From Thermoleophilaceae bacterium (lineage in GTDB: Bacteria; Actinomycetota; Thermoleophilia; Solirubrobacterales; Thermoleophilaceae), in assembly GCA_040901445.1 (NCBI GenBank), contig JBBDYQ010000015.1, forward strand, positions 290,144-354,143: DNA of 64,000 nt, given 5' to 3'. Of the stretch, positions 16,613-25,662 are shown one piece after another. Under the pieces are notes generated by a model. It was given only the letters and a program-made list of their open reading frames with translations. It searched no databases and was not told the origin of the DNA. A program made the position numbers and the translations under genes. Within the stretch, counting starts at the first letter, position 1. Every line of letters starts with the position of its first letter.

Positions 16613-17430
16613 GCTCACCGGCCTCCGCCCCCGAAGGGGACCTCCGTGCCCGCGTCGAGGCACTCGACTGGTACCACACGATCGAGCTCGCCCCGGGGCT
16701 GCTCACACCGGGCTGGTTCGATCTCCGGGGCTTCGTCGACCAGGTCGGCTTCCCGGGCGATCTGAGCGGCAAGCGCTGCCTCGACGTCGGCTCGTTCGAC
16801 GGCTTCTGGGCATTCACGATGGAGCAGCGGGCCGCGGAGGAGGTCGTCGCCGTCGACGTGCTCGATCCGCACGGATGGGACTGGCCCATCGGCTCAGACT
16901 CCGAGACGGTCGCCGCGATCGGCAAGCGCAAGGCGAAGGGGGCCGGATTCGAGATCGCTCGCGAGAGTCTTGGCTCCTCGGTGCAACGGCACGAGAGGAG
17001 CGTCTACGACCTCGACCCGGACGAGCTCGGCACGTTCGACTTCGTGTACGTCGGCAGCCTCCTCCTGCATCTGCGCGACCCGATCCGAGCGATCGAGCGC
17101 GTGCGCTCCGTCTGTCGTGGGGAGGCGCTCTTCGTGGACGCGATCGACCTGGAACTCGAAATCCTTCGTAAGCGCCCGGTCGTGGAGCTCGACGGTCTCG
17201 GCCGTCCGTGGTGGTGGAGGCCCAGCATGGCCGGGTTCGTTCGGATGGTCGAGGTTGGCGGGTTCGAGCTCGCATCCAAGCCCAGGCGCTTCTTCATGCC
17301 GCCCGGGGGAGGACACAACGTGACGAAGGTCAAGCCCAGGGCCCTCCTCAACAAGGCGGGGCGCCTCAACGCGATCACGGCGTGGCGGGGAGACCCGCAC
17401 GCCTCGATCCTCGGTCGACCGCGAGCCTGA
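16609..17430 (+). CDS. SAM-dependent methyltransferase, WYHTIEL family (copy 1)
   Basis: 273 residues, GTGA overlap with the preceding gene. Characteristic N-terminal WYHTIELAPGLLTPGWFDLRG, then KRCLDVGSFDGFWAFTMEQRGA-like SAM motif I, VVAVDV, and FDFVYVGSLLLHLRDPIRAIERV. This is a CmoB/DUF1698-like class I methyltransferase fold; members in glycan loci probably methylate sugars. Three further members lie in this window (17471, 21868, 36009). Substrate unknown. Confidence 0.8.
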   Translation: MSSPASAPEGDLRARVEALDWYHTIELAPGLLTPGWFDLRGFVDQVGFPGDLSGKRCLDVGSFDGFWAFTMEQRAAEEVVAVDVLDPHGWDWPIGSDSETVAAIGKRKAKGAGFEIARESLGSSVQRHERSVYDLDPDELGTFDFVYVGSLLLHLRDPIRAIERVRSVCRGEALFVDAIDLELEILRKRPVVELDGLGRPWWWRPSMAGFVRMVEVGGFELASKPRRFFMPPGGGHNVTKVKPRALLNKAGRLNAITAWRGDPHASILGRPRA

Positions 17431-17470
17431 CCGGGCGCGCTCCGCGCTGTCCTCGTCATACTCCCCGGCC

Positions 17471-18193
17471 GTGGAACTGCTCGACCGCGCCAAGACCTTC
17501 GGCTGGTACCACACCCTCGAGCTCGCTCCGGGGCACGTCACCGAGGGCATGTTCGACCTCCGGCCCTACGTGCAGGAGTACAAGCTGCCCGAGCGCCTGG
17601 ACGGCATGCGCTGCCTCGACGTGGGCACCTGGGACGGCTTCTGGGCCTTCGAGATGGAGCGCCGCGGAGCCGCCGAGGTGGTGGCGCTCGACCTCGACGA
17701 CGAGAAGGACCTGGACTGGCCGCCGCGCCGCCGCCCCGACGTGTTCCCCGAGCACAGGCGCGGCGAGGGCTTCCGGCTCGCCCGTGAGCTGTTCGACTCG
17801 AACGTCGAGCGGGTCAACCAGAGCATCTACACCGCGCTGGCCGAGGACCTCGGCCAGTTCGACCTCGTCTTCTGCGGCTCGGTGATCATCCACCTGCGCG
17901 ACCAGCTGCTGGCGCTGGAGCGGATCACGGGCCTCACCAAGCCGGGCGGCGTGTTCGTGTCGGCGGAGGAGTACAACCGTGCCGCCGGCCTGGTGCCGTT
18001 CGCCGTCTCGCGCTACCGCGCCGACCGCGACGCCGCCGTGGTGTTCTGGCAGCCCAGCGTGAAGACCTGGAAGCGGCTGCTCTGGACGGCGGGCTTCGAC
18101 ACCATCGAGGAGAAGAACCGCTTCAACCTCAAGTCACCCCAGGGCTTCGGCGTCCGGCACGTGCTCTTCCACGCCCACAAGGCCCCCGCCTAG
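17471..18193 (+). CDS. SAM-dependent methyltransferase, WYHTIEL family (copy 2)
   Basis: 240 residues. WYHTLELAPGHVTEGMFDLR opens the family signature, with MRCLDVGTWDGFWAFEMERRGA (motif I) and FDLVFCGSVIIHLRDQLLALERI. The GTG start is 8 bases after CATACT (17457-17462), so it may have its own leaderless transcript rather than depend on copy 1. Its stop overlaps the convergent methyltransferase stop by four bases. Shorter C-terminus than copy 1. Confidence 0.8.
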   Translation: MELLDRAKTFGWYHTLELAPGHVTEGMFDLRPYVQEYKLPERLDGMRCLDVGTWDGFWAFEMERRGAAEVVALDLDDEKDLDWPPRRRPDVFPEHRRGEGFRLARELFDSNVERVNQSIYTALAEDLGQFDLVFCGSVIIHLRDQLLALERITGLTKPGGVFVSAEEYNRAAGLVPFAVSRYRADRDAAVVFWQPSVKTWKRLLWTAGFDTIEEKNRFNLKSPQGFGVRHVLFHAHKAPA

Positions 18194-18906
18194 CGGCGGC
18201 GCAGCAGCACGTAGCAGAACTGCGTTCCCGGGTTCTCCACCCGCTCGACGTCCATGCCGGCCTCGCCGGCCGTGCGCCGCAGGTCGTCGAGGTCGACCGC
18301 CGAGCCGAGCCAGGCGGGATGGTCCTGGCCCTTGGGCGCACGGCCGAGCTTGGCAAGCACGCGGTGCCTGATCCAGCCGGCGCCGCTGCGCGGGCGGTGG
18401 ATGCCGGGGTCGTTGGAGATCTGGAACGCGGCCCAGCCCCCCGGCCGCAGCACGCGGCCCATGCCGCGCACGTAGCCGAGCGTGATCGAGGGCTCGGGTA
18501 TGTGCTGGAAGACGACGTGGGAGAAGCAGACGTCGGCGCTGCCGGGCTCGACGCCGGTGATGCTGGTGCCGTCGCCGTGGATCCAGGTGACGTTGTCGAG
18601 CTGCGCGTTGGCCTCGCGCGCCTGGGCGAGCATCTCCGCGGAGACGTCGAGGGCCCGCACGGACGCACCCCGGCCGGCGAGCGCCCTCGTGAGGCGACCG
18701 ACCCCGCAGCCGATCTCGACGATGTCATCGCCGGACTCGATCGTGATGTCCAGGGCCCCGAGGATCACGTCCACCACGCGCTCGCCCTCCGCCCAGAACT
18801 GCTCGGCGTCGGGCGAGTTGTAGTCGACGTTGTTGTCGACGAAGTAGAACGCGTTCTCCTTCGCGCGCTCGTCCCAGAACGCCTGCATGCGGGCCCGCTC
18901 CTCCAT
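18190..18906 (-). CDS. SAM-dependent methyltransferase
   Basis: 238 residues from ATG 18906. A second in-frame ATG at 18888, preceded by GGAGGAG, is an equally good start. Motif I is DIVEIGCGVGRLTRALAGRGA, followed by VRALDVSAEMLAQARE, DVCFSHVVFQHIPEP and MGRVLRPGGWAAFQIS: a standard ubiE/Methyltransf_11-type fold. It is divergent from the GT2 gene at 18953 and convergent with copy 2 of the WYHTIEL family. No specific substrate can be read. Confidence 0.82.
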   Translation of the reverse strand: MEERARMQAFWDERAKENAFYFVDNNVDYNSPDAEQFWAEGERVVDVILGALDITIESGDDIVEIGCGVGRLTRALAGRGASVRALDVSAEMLAQAREANAQLDNVTWIHGDGTSITGVEPGSADVCFSHVVFQHIPEPSITLGYVRGMGRVLRPGGWAAFQISNDPGIHRPRSGAGWIRHRVLAKLGRAPKGQDHPAWLGSAVDLDDLRRTAGEAGMDVERVENPGTQFCYVLLRRR

Positions 18907-18952
18907 GGCGGAGCGGACGGTACCAGCACCCGTCGCGAGTAGGCTCCGGCCC

Positions 18953-19882
18953 GTGCTCGCCAGCATCATCGTCCCGGCCCACGACGCCGCGACCACCCTG
19001 CCGCGCACGCTCGCGGGCCTGGCCGCGCAGGAGGTGGACGGCGAGTTCGAGGTGATCGTGGTCGATGACGGCTCGAGCGACCGGACGGGCGCGCTGGCGG
19101 AGGAGGCGGGCGTGCACGTGGTGCGCCACGAACGGCCGCTGGGGCCGGGGGCATCGCGCAACGCCGGCGTGGCCGCGGCGGGCAGCGGCGTGCTCGCCTT
19201 CACCGACGCGGACTGCGCCCCCACGCCACGCTGGCTGGCCGCTGGGCTGGCGGCGCTGGGCGACTCCGGACTCGTGCAGGGCCGCGTCGAGCCGCGGCCC
19301 GACGTGCCGTGCGGCCCGTACGACAAGACGCTGTGGGTGACCAGCGCCTGGGGGCTGTTCGAGTCCGCCAACCTGTTCGTGCGGCGAGAGGTGTTCGAGA
19401 GCGTCGGCGGCTTCGACGACGGCCTCCTCGAGCTGGCCGGCGCCCACTTCGGCGAGGACGTGGTGTTCGGCTGGCGGGCGCGGCGGGCCGGGGTCGCCAC
19501 GGGCTTCAGCGAGGAGGCCCTCGTCCATCACGAGGTGTTCCCGCGCAGCGCAGCCGAGTTCGTGCGCGAGCGGCGGCGCAACGCGCTCTTCGCCGCGCTG
19601 GTGCGCGAGGTGCCCGAGCTGCGCGAGGCTTTCTTCTACAGGCGCTGGTTCCTGAGCGAGCGCAGCGCGCGCTTCGCACTGGCGGCCGCCGGCGCGCTGG
19701 CCGGCGCCGCCACCAGGCGGCCCGCCATTGCCGCGGCGGCCGCCCTCCCCTACGCGCAGATCGTGCGGCGCGAGCTGCGCGGCTACGGCCCGCGCGGCGC
19801 CGTCGCGCGGATCGCCGCCGACGGCGTGGGCTTCGCCGCGCTCGTGCGGGGCAGCGTGCGTGCCCGGCGGATCGTGCTCTGA
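18953..19882 (+). CDS. GT2 family glycosyltransferase
   Basis: 309 residues. N-terminal GT-A fold: ASIIVPAHDAATTLPRTLAGL, FEVIVVDDGSSDRTGAL, GASRNAGVAAAGSGVLAFTDADCAP (DxD), and a GEDVVFGWRARRAG acceptor/base region (ED motif). The C-terminal 90 residues are Ala/Arg-rich and may be amphipathic or membrane-associated. GTG 18953 lies 7 bases after TAGGCT (18940-18945). Probably transfers a sugar in the exopolysaccharide pathway. Confidence 0.85.
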   Translation: MLASIIVPAHDAATTLPRTLAGLAAQEVDGEFEVIVVDDGSSDRTGALAEEAGVHVVRHERPLGPGASRNAGVAAAGSGVLAFTDADCAPTPRWLAAGLAALGDSGLVQGRVEPRPDVPCGPYDKTLWVTSAWGLFESANLFVRREVFESVGGFDDGLLELAGAHFGEDVVFGWRARRAGVATGFSEEALVHHEVFPRSAAEFVRERRRNALFAALVREVPELREAFFYRRWFLSERSARFALAAAGALAGAATRRPAIAAAAALPYAQIVRRELRGYGPRGAVARIAADGVGFAALVRGSVRARRIVL

Positions 19883-19889
19883 GCGCGGC

Positions 19890-21140
19890 TCAGCAACCGG
19901 CGGGAGCGTTCCCGGCCCGGGCGGCGAACCCGCAGTACACCGGCTTGGGACTCCAATCTTCGCGGAGAAAGCCGAAGCCGTACTGATAGTGACCCGGTTC
20001 GTTGTACGGCCGCTCGGGGGTCGGCGAGTCCCGGAGGGTGTGGAACAGGACGGCGCCCACGTCCGGCATCGTCACGAGCCGGTTGTAGGCGCGACGGGCC
20101 GCGTCGGCCTGATCCTCCATCGACACCCTGTGCTCTCGTCCGCCCGAGGTCGTCCAGCCGATCTCCGTGATCCAGATCGGGTCGCTGTCGCCGTGACGGG
20201 TGCGCAACGTGCGCGCCTCATGCAGGGCGCGGGCGAACCACGAGCCCTCGCCGAGTCTCGTGCGGCTGCCCGAATAGACGTGGAGATTGCCGATGTCCCA
20301 GCAGTCGTCTCCGCCGGCTCGATAGACGCCGTCCACATACGTCATGTACGCGCGGCGCGCCCAACCCGCCGCGATCACCGCATCGTCGTTCACCGACTTC
20401 GACCCGCGGTACGCCGCGCACTGGATCCTCGCGAAATGGCCGGGAGAGGCAGCGAATGCACGCGTGCCCCGGAAGAAGGGATGGTCCCAGTACAGGTTCG
20501 GCTCGTTCCACGGCTCGATGAGCGCGCGGGGCCAGCGCTGCTTCACGGCCCGCACGAACGTCTCGTACTCGTCCAGGAACGGCCAGTCCGGCACGAGCTG
20601 CGCCGAGGAGTTGGCCATGCCGTGGCAGAAGATGTCGAGCAGCGCGCAGTTCCGGTAGCGGGATGCCCACACGGGCGCCCAGAACGTGACGAACACCGGC
20701 GTGATCCCGCGCTCGAGCGCTTCCGCGTAGACGGTGTCGAGCAGCTCCACCTGGTTCCCGGGCCCAGGCTCGGGAACCGGGGGGTCGTCGGGTGAGCGCT
20801 GAAGCGAGCGCCACGGCAGCGCCATCCGGTGCAGGGTGGCGCCCGCGCGCCGGGCGTGACCGAGCTCCTCCTCCGGCGAGGCGGACCCGACAAGGGCCAA
20901 CGAGGAGTTGAAGCCGAAGCCCTTGCCGGGGCCGGGCACCGGCTGGTCGGGCTCCTCCTGGCCCCCGGGGTCCGGCGCGGAGGGGCCTGATGGGCATACC
21001 GGCGACAGCAGCCCCGGCAACAGCCCGCCGCAGGAGGCCTGGGCCGCCCCCGCGAAGGCGAGCGAGACGAGTGCCGCAGCCAGCGTCGCAGCGGCCCTCG
21101 CCGCGCTCATCGATTCACGTCTGCCGCAATTCAAGCTCAT
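19890..21140 (-). CDS. Secreted glycoside hydrolase, clan A type, intact acid/base
   Basis: 416 residues. ATG 21140 has AAGGA upstream; the N-terminus carries a Sec signal (about 12-33, cleavage near AQASC). A Pro/Gly-rich linker precedes a TIM-barrel: GATLHRMALPWRSLQ, RALIEPWNEPNLYWDHPF with the NEP acid/base Glu, and DSDPIWITEIGWTTSGG with the nucleophile Glu. This is a GH5/GH39-like ('cellulase-family') enzyme that probably acts on extracellular polysaccharide. Unlike the two related proteins at 36829 and 40517, both catalytic Glu are present. Confidence 0.78.
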   Translation of the reverse strand: MSLNCGRRESMSAARAAATLAAALVSLAFAGAAQASCGGLLPGLLSPVCPSGPSAPDPGGQEEPDQPVPGPGKGFGFNSSLALVGSASPEEELGHARRAGATLHRMALPWRSLQRSPDDPPVPEPGPGNQVELLDTVYAEALERGITPVFVTFWAPVWASRYRNCALLDIFCHGMANSSAQLVPDWPFLDEYETFVRAVKQRWPRALIEPWNEPNLYWDHPFFRGTRAFAASPGHFARIQCAAYRGSKSVNDDAVIAAGWARRAYMTYVDGVYRAGGDDCWDIGNLHVYSGSRTRLGEGSWFARALHEARTLRTRHGDSDPIWITEIGWTTSGGREHRVSMEDQADAARRAYNRLVTMPDVGAVLFHTLRDSPTPERPYNEPGHYQYGFGFLREDWSPKPVYCGFAARAGNAPAGC

Positions 21141-21166
21141 GGGGTCCTTCCCACTGGATATCGCCG

Positions 21167-21862
21167 CTAATCGGGTCTCAGGCGTCCGAGGAGCTTCCCG
21201 CGACCTGTTCGCGGGAAGCGACCGCGCTGCTCGTCCACCAGCCGCTCCAGGTATCCCTCGAGCTCGTCGGGGTCGACGAACACGCGCTCGCCGACCTCGA
21301 ATGCGCCCTCCCACCACAGGCTCTCCACCCTCTCCTCCGGGGAGAGAGCCGCCCAGAACGCTCGCGGCAGGCGGAAGCTCTCGCGCCCGTGGAGGATGTG
21401 GTGCTTGAAGACGAACTGCACGCGGCCGCCGGCGATCTCGGTGAGCCAGTGATGGTGCCCCCACCCGACCCAGGGACCCTGGATGCCGTAGGACTGCTCC
21501 TCCAGCCGGGACGGCACCTCGATGTAGCCCGCCCTGGCCACCCGCTGCAGCTCACGGCAGACCCACACCGGGTCGCGCACGTCCTCGAGGGTGTGCGAGC
21601 AGACCGCGAAGTCGAACTGGTCGTCGGAGAACGGCCACGGGGAGTGGTCGCAGATGTCGCGCTGGACCCACGTGTCGGCCCCGAAGCGCTCCTCCTCCGC
21701 GTCAGACTCGCGGTCGTAGCCGTACAGGCCGCGGGTCTCGTATGGCAGCAGGTCGAGGACCCAGTCCGCCCGCGGGAAGGGCTTGGCCCAGCCGCCCACA
21801 TCCAGGACGACCTCCGAGTCGGTCAGGCGCTCGAGGATCCGGCGCCGGCTGGACGCGAGCAT
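21167..21862 (-). CDS. Methyltransferase-like protein
   Basis: 231 residues. SAM motif I region SEVVLDVGGWAKPFPRADWVLDLLPYE, then VQRDICDHSPWPFSDDQFDFAVCSHTLEDVRDP, a class I methyltransferase pattern. The C-terminal half has FVFKHHILHGRESFRLPRAFW and lacks a known domain. Immediately downstream of a WYHTIEL methyltransferase (5 bp gap) and upstream of the glycoside hydrolase, likely one transcript. Function inferred as glycan or lipid methylation. Confidence 0.7.
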   Translation of the reverse strand: MLASSRRRILERLTDSEVVLDVGGWAKPFPRADWVLDLLPYETRGLYGYDRESDAEEERFGADTWVQRDICDHSPWPFSDDQFDFAVCSHTLEDVRDPVWVCRELQRVARAGYIEVPSRLEEQSYGIQGPWVGWGHHHWLTEIAGGRVQFVFKHHILHGRESFRLPRAFWAALSPEERVESLWWEGAFEVGERVFVDPDELEGYLERLVDEQRGRFPRTGRGKLLGRLRPD

Positions 21863-21867
21863 GGGAC

Positions 21868-22686
21868 CTACAGCGCGGGCCGCGCGAGCACCGCGGCGTG
21901 CGGGACGCCGTAGCCCCTGCACACGAGCTTCTGCAGCCGCTCCTTGCGGTTGACCTTCCCGTGCGACGGATGAGTCGTGCCGAAGGGGATGGCATACGCC
22001 CGGGAGGTCTGCTCGATGTCGAAGCCGGCGACCCGGATCATGTGGTGGTAGCCCGACATGTTGGGAAGCCACCACTGGACTCGCTCGCCCCAGAGCCGGT
22101 AGGCCGGCTTGCGCCGCTGCAGCAGGGTGAGCGGCACGTCGATGTGGTCGGAGGAGAGGAAGACGCCTGAGCAGACGCTGCGGATGGCCTGGAGCGCCCG
22201 GATGGGATCGCGCAGGTGCAGCAGCAGGCTCCCGCAGACGACCACGTCGAAGGTGCCGTGCTCCTCGGGATTGAGGTCGTAGATGTTGACGGGGATCCGC
22301 TCCGCCTTGGAGCCGAGCGCCTCCTTGGCGATGCGAAAGCCGACGCCCTTCTCGGGGCCGGCCATCATCGCCAGCACCTCGGGTCCCTGGGCGCGCTCGC
22401 GCGGCGGCCAGTCCCAGTACTCGTGGTCGTCGATGTCCGCGGCGAGCACCTCGGAGGCGCCGCGCTTGTCGAGCTCGAAGGCGAGGTAGCCGTCGTAGGT
22501 CCCCACGTCGAGGCAGCGCTTGCCCGTCACGTCCGGCCACGGCAGCTTGTCCACGATCGGCCGGAGGTCGAACTGGCCGGGCGTGACCACGCCGCCGGGC
22601 AGCTCGATCGCGTGGTACCAGAGCGGGTTCTCGGCCACCTTCTGCGCGAGCCCGCCGCCGCCTTCCCCTGTCGCGGTGGTCGACAT
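21868..22686 (-). CDS. SAM-dependent methyltransferase, WYHTIEL family (copy 3)
   Basis: 272 residues from ATG 22686. NPLWYHAIELPGGVVTPGQFDLR, KRCLDVGTYDGYLAFELDKRGA and FDVVVCGSLLLHLRDPIRALQAI place it with copies 1, 2 and 4. The C-terminus extends to a YGVPHAAVLARPAL end resembling the AWHAAVLARRAG end of copy 4, so these two are the closest pair by eye. Gene neighbours are a hexapeptide acyltransferase upstream and another methyltransferase downstream. Confidence 0.8.
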   Translation of the reverse strand: MSTTATGEGGGGLAQKVAENPLWYHAIELPGGVVTPGQFDLRPIVDKLPWPDVTGKRCLDVGTYDGYLAFELDKRGASEVLAADIDDHEYWDWPPRERAQGPEVLAMMAGPEKGVGFRIAKEALGSKAERIPVNIYDLNPEEHGTFDVVVCGSLLLHLRDPIRALQAIRSVCSGVFLSSDHIDVPLTLLQRRKPAYRLWGERVQWWLPNMSGYHHMIRVAGFDIEQTSRAYAIPFGTTHPSHGKVNRKERLQKLVCRGYGVPHAAVLARPAL

Positions 22687-22728
22687 CGGCCGCGCAGCAT
22701 AGCCAGATGCCGAGCGGCCGTGCGCCAC

Positions 22729-23352
22729 TCAGCGCCCGGCCAGTTCCGCGGGCTCCTGGCCGGGGGGACCGAAGTAGTCCACCGGGCGCGCCGGGACGCC
22801 GACCGTGACCGTATAGGGCGGCACGTCCCGGGTGACGACGGAGTTCGCTCCGACGAAGGCGCGCGTGCCCACATTCGCGATGATCGTGCACTTGGTGGTG
22901 ATCGTCGCGTCGTCGTCGATGCGCAGCGGCTTGTAGTCGTAGCCCTGCGCGAGCATCGGCGTGTCCAGGTCGCGGAAGCGGTGGTTGCCGTCGACGACCA
23001 TGGTCGACTGGCCGAACATGACCCGCTCGCCGATGTCGATCGACGTCGCGCACTGCAGGAGCACGTCATAGGTGAAGACCGAGCCGGAGCCGATGGTGAT
23101 CCGCGCGCCGTCGTGCAGCTCCGCGCGGAAGCCGCGCCGGAACTCCACGCCGAGCCCGACGTGGAAGGTGGCGCCCGCCGGGATGTGGAGGCTGAAGCCG
23201 GGTCCGAGGTAGACCGGCCCGTCGAAGCGGATGTCCGCCCGCGGGTGCTTGAAGACCACCCACCAGCGGCGCAGCGCGGACATGAAGAACATCCCGCGAC
23301 CGCCGTAGGCGATCCGGTGCACGAGCCTCCGAAGCGGTCCCAGCCCTCCCAT
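22729..23352 (-). CDS. Hexapeptide-repeat acyltransferase
   Basis: 207 residues. Left-handed beta-helix repeats are visible from about residue 45 to 190 (DIRFDGPVYLGPGFSLHIPAGATFHVG, ITIGSGSVFTYDVLLQCATSIDIGERVMFGQSTMVVDGNH, then NVGTRAFVGANSVVTRDVPPYTVTVGVPARPV). The VDGNHRF segment holds the catalytic His seen in WcaF/maltose O-acetyltransferase-like enzymes. Probably O-acetylates a sugar of the surface polysaccharide. Confidence 0.85.
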   Translation of the reverse strand: MGGLGPLRRLVHRIAYGGRGMFFMSALRRWWVVFKHPRADIRFDGPVYLGPGFSLHIPAGATFHVGLGVEFRRGFRAELHDGARITIGSGSVFTYDVLLQCATSIDIGERVMFGQSTMVVDGNHRFRDLDTPMLAQGYDYKPLRIDDDATITTKCTIIANVGTRAFVGANSVVTRDVPPYTVTVGVPARPVDYFGPPGQEPAELAGR

Positions 23353-23408
23353 TCCCGGCGAGGAATCTAGCGAGTCCCGCCGACGGTCGCTGCACTATCC
23401 TCGCCGCC

Positions 23409-24380
23409 GTGCCGACCCACCGCCCGAGCCCAGCCGTGGCGGTCGCGGTGGTGTCGTGGAACACCCGCGAGCTGCTGGCCTCGTGCCTGCGCTCGCTGAA
23501 GCCCGAGGTCGATGCGGGCCGGGCGGAGGCGTGGGTCGTGGACAACGGATCCACGGACGGGTCCCCGGCCCTCGTACGCGAGCAGTTCCCGTGGGTGCAG
23601 CTGATCGAGCCTGGCGAAAACCTCGGCTTCGGTCCCGCCGTGAACCTGGTGGCGCGGCGCACGAGCTCGTCCTGGGTGGCGCCGGCCAACGCGGACATCG
23701 AGCTCGAGGCGGGCGCGCTCGAGGCGCTCCTCCATGCGGGCGAGCGCCATGAGCGGGCCGGCGTGGTAGCCCCGCGGCTGATCCTCCCGAGCGGCGCGAC
23801 CCAGCATTCGGTGCACCCCTTCCCCACGCTCCGGCTCGCGTTCGTCTTCAACCTGGGGCTCCATCATCTGAGCCGGCGCCTCGGCGATCGCCTGACGCTC
23901 GAGGGCTGCTGGGACGAGGAGCGCGCGCGTGCGGTGGACTGGGCGATCGGCGCGTTCATGATCGCGCGCCGCGAGGCATTCGACGCGGCCGGGGGCTTCG
24001 ACGACTCCCAGTGGATGTACGCGGAGGACCTGGACCTGGGCTGGCGGATGCGCCAGGCGGGCTGGAGCACCCGCTACGAGCCGCTCGCGCGTGTGAAGCA
24101 CGTGTCCGGCGCGGCGGCGGGGCAGGCGTTCGGCGACGAGATGGTGGCCCGCTGGATGGCGGCGAGCTACGGCTGGATGGCCCGGAGGCGCGGAGTCGCG
24201 CGGACCTGGGCGGTGGCGGGAGTCAACGCTGCCGGAGCGGCGTTCCTGCTGGCGATCGCCACCGTCCTGTCGAAGGCATGTCCACGGCGCTACCTGCACC
24301 GCCGAGCCGAGCATCGCCGTTGGCTACAGGCCCACCGCAGCGGCCTGCGATCGCGCCGGCGCCTGCTCGAGATCCGTTAG
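23409..24380 (+). CDS. GT2 family glycosyltransferase (rhamnosyltransferase-like)
   Basis: 323 residues from GTG 23409, just after TATCCT. VAVAVVSWNTRELLASCLRSL, WVVDNGSTDGSPALV, PGENLGFGPAVNLVARR and ANADIELEAGALEALL are the WcaA/rhamnosyltransferase-like GT2 core. WAIGAFMIARREAFDAAGGFDDSQWMYAEDLDLGWRMRQAGW carries the ED catalytic region. A hydrophobic segment at about 275-290 may anchor it. It overlaps the convergent BTAD regulator by four bases at the stops. Confidence 0.88.
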   Translation: MPTHRPSPAVAVAVVSWNTRELLASCLRSLKPEVDAGRAEAWVVDNGSTDGSPALVREQFPWVQLIEPGENLGFGPAVNLVARRTSSSWVAPANADIELEAGALEALLHAGERHERAGVVAPRLILPSGATQHSVHPFPTLRLAFVFNLGLHHLSRRLGDRLTLEGCWDEERARAVDWAIGAFMIARREAFDAAGGFDDSQWMYAEDLDLGWRMRQAGWSTRYEPLARVKHVSGAAAGQAFGDEMVARWMAASYGWMARRRGVARTWAVAGVNAAGAAFLLAIATVLSKACPRRYLHRRAEHRRWLQAHRSGLRSRRRLLEIR

Positions 24381-25555
24381 ACGGAGCGCCGTACCAGCGG
24401 CGCCAGCGTCGCCAGGTCGAAGCCCGGCTCCTCGCCGAACTCGCGCAGCACGCGCATCCGGAAGGCCGTGAAGCCGCGGGCGGCCTCGGTGCGGCGGCCC
24501 TGGGTCAGCCAGACGGCGAACAGGTCGCGATGGACGTCGGCGTCGAAGGGCTCGAGCGCCGCGAGCCGCTCGAGGTGGGCCCCAGCCGCGGGCAGCTCGC
24601 CCTCGATCACCGTCATCCGCGCCAGCGCCCGCAGCCCGCGCGCCGCCAGTGCGCGCAGGCGGTTGCGCTCCTCGTACGCCCACTCCGCGTAGGGCTCGTC
24701 CGCCAGGAAGTCGCCCGTGTACAGCGCCACGGCCCGCTCCAGCGCCTCGCGGGCTGCTCCGTTGTCGCCGCGCTCGATCGCGACCAGGCCGTCCTGGGTG
24801 GCGCGCTCGAAGTCGTCGGCGTCGATGCGCACGTGCCGGCGGTTGACGGCGTAGCCGCCGCGAACGGCCACCACGAACGCGGACGGCGCCCGGCGCGCCC
24901 GGCCCGGCTCGAGCCGCTCGCGCAGCTGGTGCACGAAATGGCGGACGTTGTTGAGGCCCTGGCGGCCCGCGCCGGGCCACAGCGCCTCGGCCATCTCCTC
25001 GGCGTGCACGACGCGGTTGCGCTCGCAGACCAGGTACTTCAGGACGTGCCCCGGCCGCTGGCCGAGCCAGTCACCGCCGAGAGGGCTCTCCGGGCTGTCG
25101 AGGAGCATGCGCCCGAACGCCCGCACCTGCAGCTCGGGGCCGCTGATCCAGTGCGGGTCGCTGCGGCGGCGGCGGTCGCGTGAGTCGCCGGGACGCAGGT
25201 GGAGGACGGCGTGGGACTCGCGGTCCAGCGGAGACGCCGTGACCCAGAGCGCCGTGGCGCCGCCGTCGCCGGCGGCGTCGATGCGGATCTCCGGCAGCGG
25301 CGCGCCGGCCCCCGCCGCCCTGGCGGCGAGGCAGCCCGCCTCACACGGGCCACCGGGTGCGCTGCACGCGAGCAGGTCGTCGCAGCGCATCGGCTCGTCC
25401 GCCTCGATCCCGGGGAGCAGCCGGCCCGCCGCGTCGTTCCAGCCCACGACGGCGCCGGCATCGTCCACGACGACGATGCCGTACGGCAGCTGCCTGAAGA
25501 CCTCATCCGGCAGCGAGTCCTGTGTGCGAGCCCGGCCCCGGTCGGGGGTAGACAA
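24377..25555 (-). CDS. PAS-BTAD (SARP-like) transcriptional regulator
   Basis: 392 residues, likely TTG start at 25555 with AGGAGG nine bases upstream. Domain order: PAS-like sensor (about 15-115, LPYGIVVVDDAGAVVGWNDAAGRLLPG) holding a Cys cluster MRCDDLLACSAPGGPCEAGC (four Cys, possible metal or redox site); OmpR/SARP-type winged helix (about 145-240); then a BTAD/TPR region (about 245-385, DFERATQDGLVAIERGDNGAAREALERAVALYTGDFL). This is the layout of SARP-family activators of secondary metabolism, here with a sensor in front. It may control the glycan or lasso genes; that is inference. Confidence 0.82.
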   Translation of the reverse strand: MSTPDRGRARTQDSLPDEVFRQLPYGIVVVDDAGAVVGWNDAAGRLLPGIEADEPMRCDDLLACSAPGGPCEAGCLAARAAGAGAPLPEIRIDAAGDGGATALWVTASPLDRESHAVLHLRPGDSRDRRRRSDPHWISGPELQVRAFGRMLLDSPESPLGGDWLGQRPGHVLKYLVCERNRVVHAEEMAEALWPGAGRQGLNNVRHFVHQLRERLEPGRARRAPSAFVVAVRGGYAVNRRHVRIDADDFERATQDGLVAIERGDNGAAREALERAVALYTGDFLADEPYAEWAYEERNRLRALAARGLRALARMTVIEGELPAAGAHLERLAALEPFDADVHRDLFAVWLTQGRRTEAARGFTAFRMRVLREFGEEPGFDLATLAPLVRRSV

Positions 25556-25576
25556 TTCGGATGACCTCCTAATCCA

Positions 25577-25605
25577 GAACTAACACGCTTTCTAACTCCT
25601 GTCAA
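25577..25605 (-). promoter_or_regulatory. Promoter of the BTAD regulator
   Basis: On the minus strand TTGACA (25605-25600), 17-bp spacer, TAGTTC (25582-25577). Two GTTAG copies with starts 12 bp apart lie within it, an arrangement like the direct repeats bound by SARP regulators. Confidence 0.55.
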
Positions 25606-25662
25606 AGCAGGCGCTCCTACAGTGGCCGCGCTCGGATGCATCACGGAGGAGAGGGAGTTGCA

